DNA of 9,331 nt. It comes from CAYOBW01 sp964402115 (GTDB lineage Bacteria > Verrucomicrobiota > Kiritimatiellia > UBA8416 > CAYOBW01). The notes beneath the pieces were generated by a model. The model made no database searches and was not told where the DNA came from. It was given only the letters and a program-made list of their open reading frames with translations. The position numbers and the translations under genes are program-made. Position 1 is the stretch's first letter, and each line of letters opens with the position of its first letter. Below are positions 6,519 to 9,331 of the stretch, in pieces. The DNA is taken from contig CAYOBW010000293.1 in assembly GCA_964402115.1 (NCBI GenBank), positions 1 to 9,331 on the forward strand, written 5' to 3'.

Positions 6519-7679
6519 ATGCAGAAAGCAGGAAAATCGGCGTCAAGAGCGGCTGATCCGGCTGGGGATCAACTGGGCCGGGCGCTTGCGGAGAAGGACC
6601 GGCTGCTCAGGGAGCTGCGTGAAAGCGAACAGAACTACCGCGAGATCTTCAACGCGACCACCGAGGCCATCGCGGTGGAAGACACGCTGACCGGCCGGTT
6701 CGTGGAGGTCAACGACCCCATGGTCCGCATGTACGGCTATGCATCGCGGGAGGAGCTGATGGCCTGCTCGATCGGCGATCTCAGCGAGTGCACACCGCCC
6801 TATACCCAGGGAGAGGCGCAGCGGCGCAATGATTTGGCCGTGGCTGGTTCGCCCCAGGTCTTCGAGTGGATTGCCAGGAAGAAGAGCGGGGAGCTCTTCT
6901 ACGTGGAGGTTTCGCTCACCTGCTCGCCCATCCGCGGCGAACACCGCGTGCTGGCCGTGGTCCGCGATATCACCGAGCGCAAGCTGGCGCAGGAGGCCCT
7001 GCGGCGGTCGAATGCCCAGCTGGAGGCGAAGGTCACGGAGCGCACGTTGCAGTTGAGGGAGATGACGGCCAGGCTGATCGGGGCGGAGGAGGCGGAGCGG
7101 GAGCGCATCGGGCACGTTCTGCACGAGGATCTTCAGCAGATCCTGGTGGGGCTGCAGCTCATGCTGCGTGCGTCCCGCGCCGGGGCGCCGGGGGCGGAGT
7201 CGCCGTCGTCCCCGCTGAGCGTCCTGAGCGAAGCCATCCAGGTGACGCGCTCGCTCGGCAGGGACTTGCTGCCGCCCGTCCTGCACGAGGGGCATCTGCG
7301 CCCGGCCCTCGCGTGGCTCGTCGACGACATGCGGCAACGGTTCAACCTGGAGGTGCAACTCGATATGGCCGCCGATGCCGAACCGGCGTCGCAGGACGTG
7401 CGGGTGTTCATCTTCCGCGCCGTTCACGAGCTGTGCCTGAACATTGTCAAGCATGCGCAAACCCTGTGCGCCAGCCTGCGCATCGCAGCCTCCGATGCCG
7501 AGTGGCTGAAGGTCGAGATCAGGGACCGTGGCCTGGGGTTCAATGTGCTGGAACCCCGGCACGGCGGTGTCGGCCTCTACCGGATCCGGGAGCGGGCCGC
7601 GTCTTTCGGCGGGGAGCTGCAGATCTCGTCCGCCATGGGGGCGGGCTCGCGCTTCACGCTCATCCTGCCCCGGCGTTGA
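6519..7679 (+). CDS. PAS-domain sensor histidine kinase, NarL-partner (HisKA_3/HPK7) class
   Basis: This 386-residue cytoplasmic kinase has no signal peptide or membrane segment. Domains in order: a short coiled coil at about 20-40; a PAS sensor at about 36-155, closing with the classic AVVRDITERKLAQEAL; a linker coiled coil at about 155-190; a HisKA_3 dimerisation/phosphoacceptor domain at about 188-255; and a HATPase_c domain at about 290-386. The phosphoacceptor is H202 in VLHEDLQQ (family form LHD.LGQ). The ATPase shows the N-box Asn N308 (ELCLNIVKHA), the G1 motif DRGLGF at 336-341 and GVGLYRIRERA at 350-360. It should phosphorylate a NarL/FixJ-type response regulator, but none lies in the window. 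The PAS ligand is unknown. The ATG at 6519 is chosen because codon use becomes gene-like there. GGGGGGAGG at 6509-6517 lies only one base from the ATG, closer than usual, so a start slightly different from this is possible. Confidence 0.85.
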   Translation: MQKAGKSASRAADPAGDQLGRALAEKDRLLRELRESEQNYREIFNATTEAIAVEDTLTGRFVEVNDPMVRMYGYASREELMACSIGDLSECTPPYTQGEAQRRNDLAVAGSPQVFEWIARKKSGELFYVEVSLTCSPIRGEHRVLAVVRDITERKLAQEALRRSNAQLEAKVTERTLQLREMTARLIGAEEAERERIGHVLHEDLQQILVGLQLMLRASRAGAPGAESPSSPLSVLSEAIQVTRSLGRDLLPPVLHEGHLRPALAWLVDDMRQRFNLEVQLDMAADAEPASQDVRVFIFRAVHELCLNIVKHAQTLCASLRIAASDAEWLKVEIRDRGLGFNVLEPRHGGVGLYRIRERAASFGGELQISSAMGAGSRFTLILPRR

Positions 7680-7689
7680 GTACGCAGTG

Positions 7690-9249
7690 TCACCACGCCC
7701 CGTACTTCAGATCGGGCATGGGCGCGCCCCCCTGGTCCGTGAAGCGGGCCGTCGCGCCCCATTCGCCCGTTCCCTGGACGACCTTGAGCAGCAGCGTCGT
7801 CGTGCCGGGGTCGAGCCGGAGCTGCACGCGGTAGGAACCGCGCTTCAGCGCCCCCGCGGCGTTGTTCGCGCACACGAGCTTGCCGTTGATCCAGGCCTTG
7901 AGGCCGTCGTCGCTACCCAGTTCCAGGATCGCATCGCGGGCGGTGGGCACGCTGACCCGCGTGCGGAGATAGGCCGCGCGGTGGTTACCGCCCAGCAGGG
8001 CCCCCAGGTTCACGTCGCCCGGGCGAATATAGAGGGTGGTCGGCTGCGACAGGGCGTTGACCGGCTGCCAGGTCACGTCCTGGTGCTCGGCGGTTTCGGG
8101 CGGGAACACGGTGTCGAAGAGCGCTGCGGCATTCGTGTAGGGGCCGGAGACTACCCAGCAGACGATGTGCCCGTCGACCTCGCGCCCGCCGCCCAGCACG
8201 TTCCGCAGGCGCTCGCGCAGGGCCTCAGCCGTCGTCGGGGCCGCGACGCGCGCCTCGATGTACGGCCGGGCGCCGTCGGGGTCGGAGGTCTGGAGCAGGG
8301 CCGCCACGTCGCCGTAGGCCTGCGCCGCCTCGGCTACCACGTTGGTGTCGTCCAGGCAGCGCTCCGCGGCGGTCAGCGCCACGAGGCTGGCGGTTTGGCC
8401 GAGCCGGCCCAGCAGCAGCCGGCGTGCGTCCGCGTCCGTCGCCCCGGCGAGCGCGCCGGCGAGCTGGCGCGCTGTCTCGTCGGGCGGGAGTTCGGCCGCG
8501 CGCCCCAGGACGGCCACGTAAGCGCGCAGCGCCAGGCCCCGCTCCGTCGCGTCGGAGGCGCGCCGGCCGAGGTCGCGCAGGACTTCGAGCGGCCGGGCGT
8601 CGGGCCAGTCGGCGAGGGCGCGCAAGGCGGCGCGGCGGACGCTGGCGTCGGCGGCTGCCACGTCCGTGACCAGTGCCCCCAGGGCGCGCAGGTTGCCGCT
8701 GCCGCCGAGCAGGCCGAGCAGCCGCGCGCGCATGTCGGCGTCGGCGTTAGCCAGCGCGGCGATAACGAGATCGGCGCCTGAGGCCGCATCGGGGGACCGG
8801 CTCAACACGGCCTGCAGTGCCGTGGCCGCGCGGTCGCGGTCGGCTGCCGCCGGAGCCGTCTGCATGAGGGGCAGCAGCAGCGGGACGTCCGCGACCGTTG
8901 CCAGCAACCCGAGAGCCCGAAACGCCTCGCGCCGCACGTCGGCGGCGGGGCTCCGCGTGAGGGGCAGGAGTGCGGCCGTACAGCCCGCCGCGCGGCGGTC
9001 GGCGAGCGCGCGCAGCAGCGCGACCTGCTCCGGCGGCGGCGCGGCGGGGAGGTGTTCCAGGATGGCCGGCTCCACGGTCGCCCCGGCCAGGCGCACGAGC
9101 GCGCGCTGCGCGGCCAGCGCCAGTTCGTTGGTCCCGCACGCGATCCCGGCCAGCAGGGGCACGGCCGGCCCGTCGCCCAGGACGCCGAGCGCTTCAATGG
9201 CGGCCTGGCGCACGGCTGCGGGCCCCGTGCCGACCGCGGCGGCAAGGGC
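7690..9249 (-). CDS. HEAT-repeat protein with C-terminal beta-sandwich-like domain (5' part frameshifted, continues past window edge)
   Basis: Downstream of the apparent frame break the product is mostly paired helices of about 30 residues. They show the HEAT pattern (for example VRQAAIEALGVLGD, VRREAFRALGLLA, VRRAALRALADWPD) over roughly the first 345 residues counted from the GTG at 9213. The last 160 or so residues form a different, beta-rich domain: CWVVSGPYTN, then LGSDDGLKAWINGKLV, LLLKVVQGTGEWGATARF and DLKYGAW at the C-terminus. In my experience this domain closes many HEAT-repeat and carbohydrate-related proteins of PVC bacteria, with DDG-x-x-x-W-x-N-G as its hallmark. It is probably a ligand- or carbohydrate-binding module, and the protein is probably exported, but the N-terminus is not in the window. 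No enzyme motif is seen. The GTG at 9213 is unlikely to be the true start, because HEAT sequence continues upstream in another frame. The stop is 10 bp from the convergent kinase gene. Confidence 0.75.
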   Translation of the reverse strand, partial: ALAAAVGTGPAAVRQAAIEALGVLGDGPAVPLLAGIACGTNELALAAQRALVRLAGATVEPAILEHLPAAPPPEQVALLRALADRRAAGCTAALLPLTRSPAADVRREAFRALGLLATVADVPLLLPLMQTAPAAADRDRAATALQAVLSRSPDAASGADLVIAALANADADMRARLLGLLGGSGNLRALGALVTDVAAADASVRRAALRALADWPDARPLEVLRDLGRRASDATERGLALRAYVAVLGRAAELPPDETARQLAGALAGATDADARRLLLGRLGQTASLVALTAAERCLDDTNVVAEAAQAYGDVAALLQTSDPDGARPYIEARVAAPTTAEALRERLRNVLGGGREVDGHIVCWVVSGPYTNAAALFDTVFPPETAEHQDVTWQPVNALSQPTTLYIRPGDVNLGALLGGNHRAAYLRTRVSVPTARDAILELGSDDGLKAWINGKLVCANNAAGALKRGSYRVQLRLDPGTTTLLLKVVQGTGEWGATARFTDQGGAPMPDLKYGAW

Positions 9250-9251
9250 GG

Positions 9252-9329
9252 GGGGCGGCGGACGCGTCCCGTGCTGGGCAGCGCGGCCAGGATGGCGATC
9301 TGCGCATCTTCGGGCAGGTCGGCGAGCTG
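9252..9329 (-). CDS. Upstream part of the same HEAT-repeat gene, in a different frame (partial)
   Basis: Reading leftwards from 9329 gives QLADLPEDAQIAILAALPST followed by GRVRRP. This is HEAT-like helical sequence with strongly G/C-ended codons, as in the body of the gene. The frame used by the rest of the gene is also open here, but it reads an Arg/Pro/Cys-rich string with T- and A-ended codons, typical of a non-coding frame. The two parts are therefore one gene with a shift of one missing base (or two extra) between them, most simply in the G6 run at 9250-9255. The gene begins beyond the right edge of the window. Confidence 0.6.
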
Positions 9330-9331
9330 GC

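Noticed and set aside
3200..6556. A plus-strand open frame of 1118 codons running antisense across the PurF-like gene, the spacer and malQ.
   Set aside because: Its codons are in exact register with the codons of both real genes (offsets from 3179 and 4691 are multiples of three). Antisense stops would then require the sense codons CTA, TTA or TCA, which GC-rich genes avoid. The translation is Arg/Ala/Val/Gly-rich with no domain, while the minus strand encodes two clear enzymes.
7528..8781. A plus-strand open frame of 417 codons over the end of the kinase gene and into the HEAT gene.
   Set aside because: It is in antisense register with the HEAT gene and out of frame with the kinase. Its composition is Gly/Arg/Val-rich with no motif.
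9211..9213. GTG at 9213 as the true start of the HEAT protein.
   Set aside because: It falls in the middle of a HEAT repeat, has no ribosome site, and coding-like sequence continues upstream in another frame to the window edge.

Overview
The window is GC-rich, roughly two-thirds G+C by eye, and densely packed with bacterial genes. It holds five substantial genes plus the last codons of a sixth. No RNA gene, CRISPR array, insertion sequence or phage gene is visible. The best taxonomic hint is the leftmost-reading gene at the right edge. It encodes HEAT repeats followed by a C-terminal beta domain with a 'DDG-x-WING' signature, an architecture I associate with the PVC group (Verrucomicrobiota, Kiritimatiellota, Lentisphaerota, Planctomycetota). 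The unusual 'MGGFFG' PurF-like protein is also known to me from Bacteroidota and other anaerobe-rich groups. The taxonomic placement is an inference only.

Layout from left to right. (1) 1-45 (+) is the Ala-rich tail of a gene that is probably an RND periplasmic adaptor. (2) 76-3177 (+) encodes a complete 1033-residue RND inner-membrane efflux pump of the MdtB/MdtC type. (3) 3179-4585 (-) encodes a PurF-like amidophosphoribosyltransferase. It lacks the glutaminase nucleophile Cys but keeps a cysteine set like that of iron-sulfur PurF enzymes. Its stop codon is one base from the pump's stop codon. (4) 4691-6265 (-) encodes a 4-alpha-glucanotransferase (MalQ, GH77) with all catalytic residues. 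It lies upstream of the PurF-like gene in the same direction, 105 bp away. (5) 6266-6518 is a 253-bp gap between divergent genes, with a credible sigma70-like promoter pointing at malQ. (6) 6519-7679 (+) encodes a soluble PAS-domain histidine kinase of the NarL-partner (HisKA_3) class, with no response regulator in the window. (7) 7690-9331 (-) encodes a HEAT-repeat protein running off the right edge. Its reading frame appears broken by a single-base shift near a run of six G at 9250-9255.

The genes do not form one pathway: drug or metabolite efflux, nucleotide metabolism, alpha-glucan turnover and signalling sit side by side. malQ and the PurF-like gene could be co-transcribed. Nothing here looks like a new multi-gene system. 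The two points worth following up are the glutaminase-dead, Fe-S-cysteine-retaining PurF homologue and the apparent frameshift in the HEAT gene.
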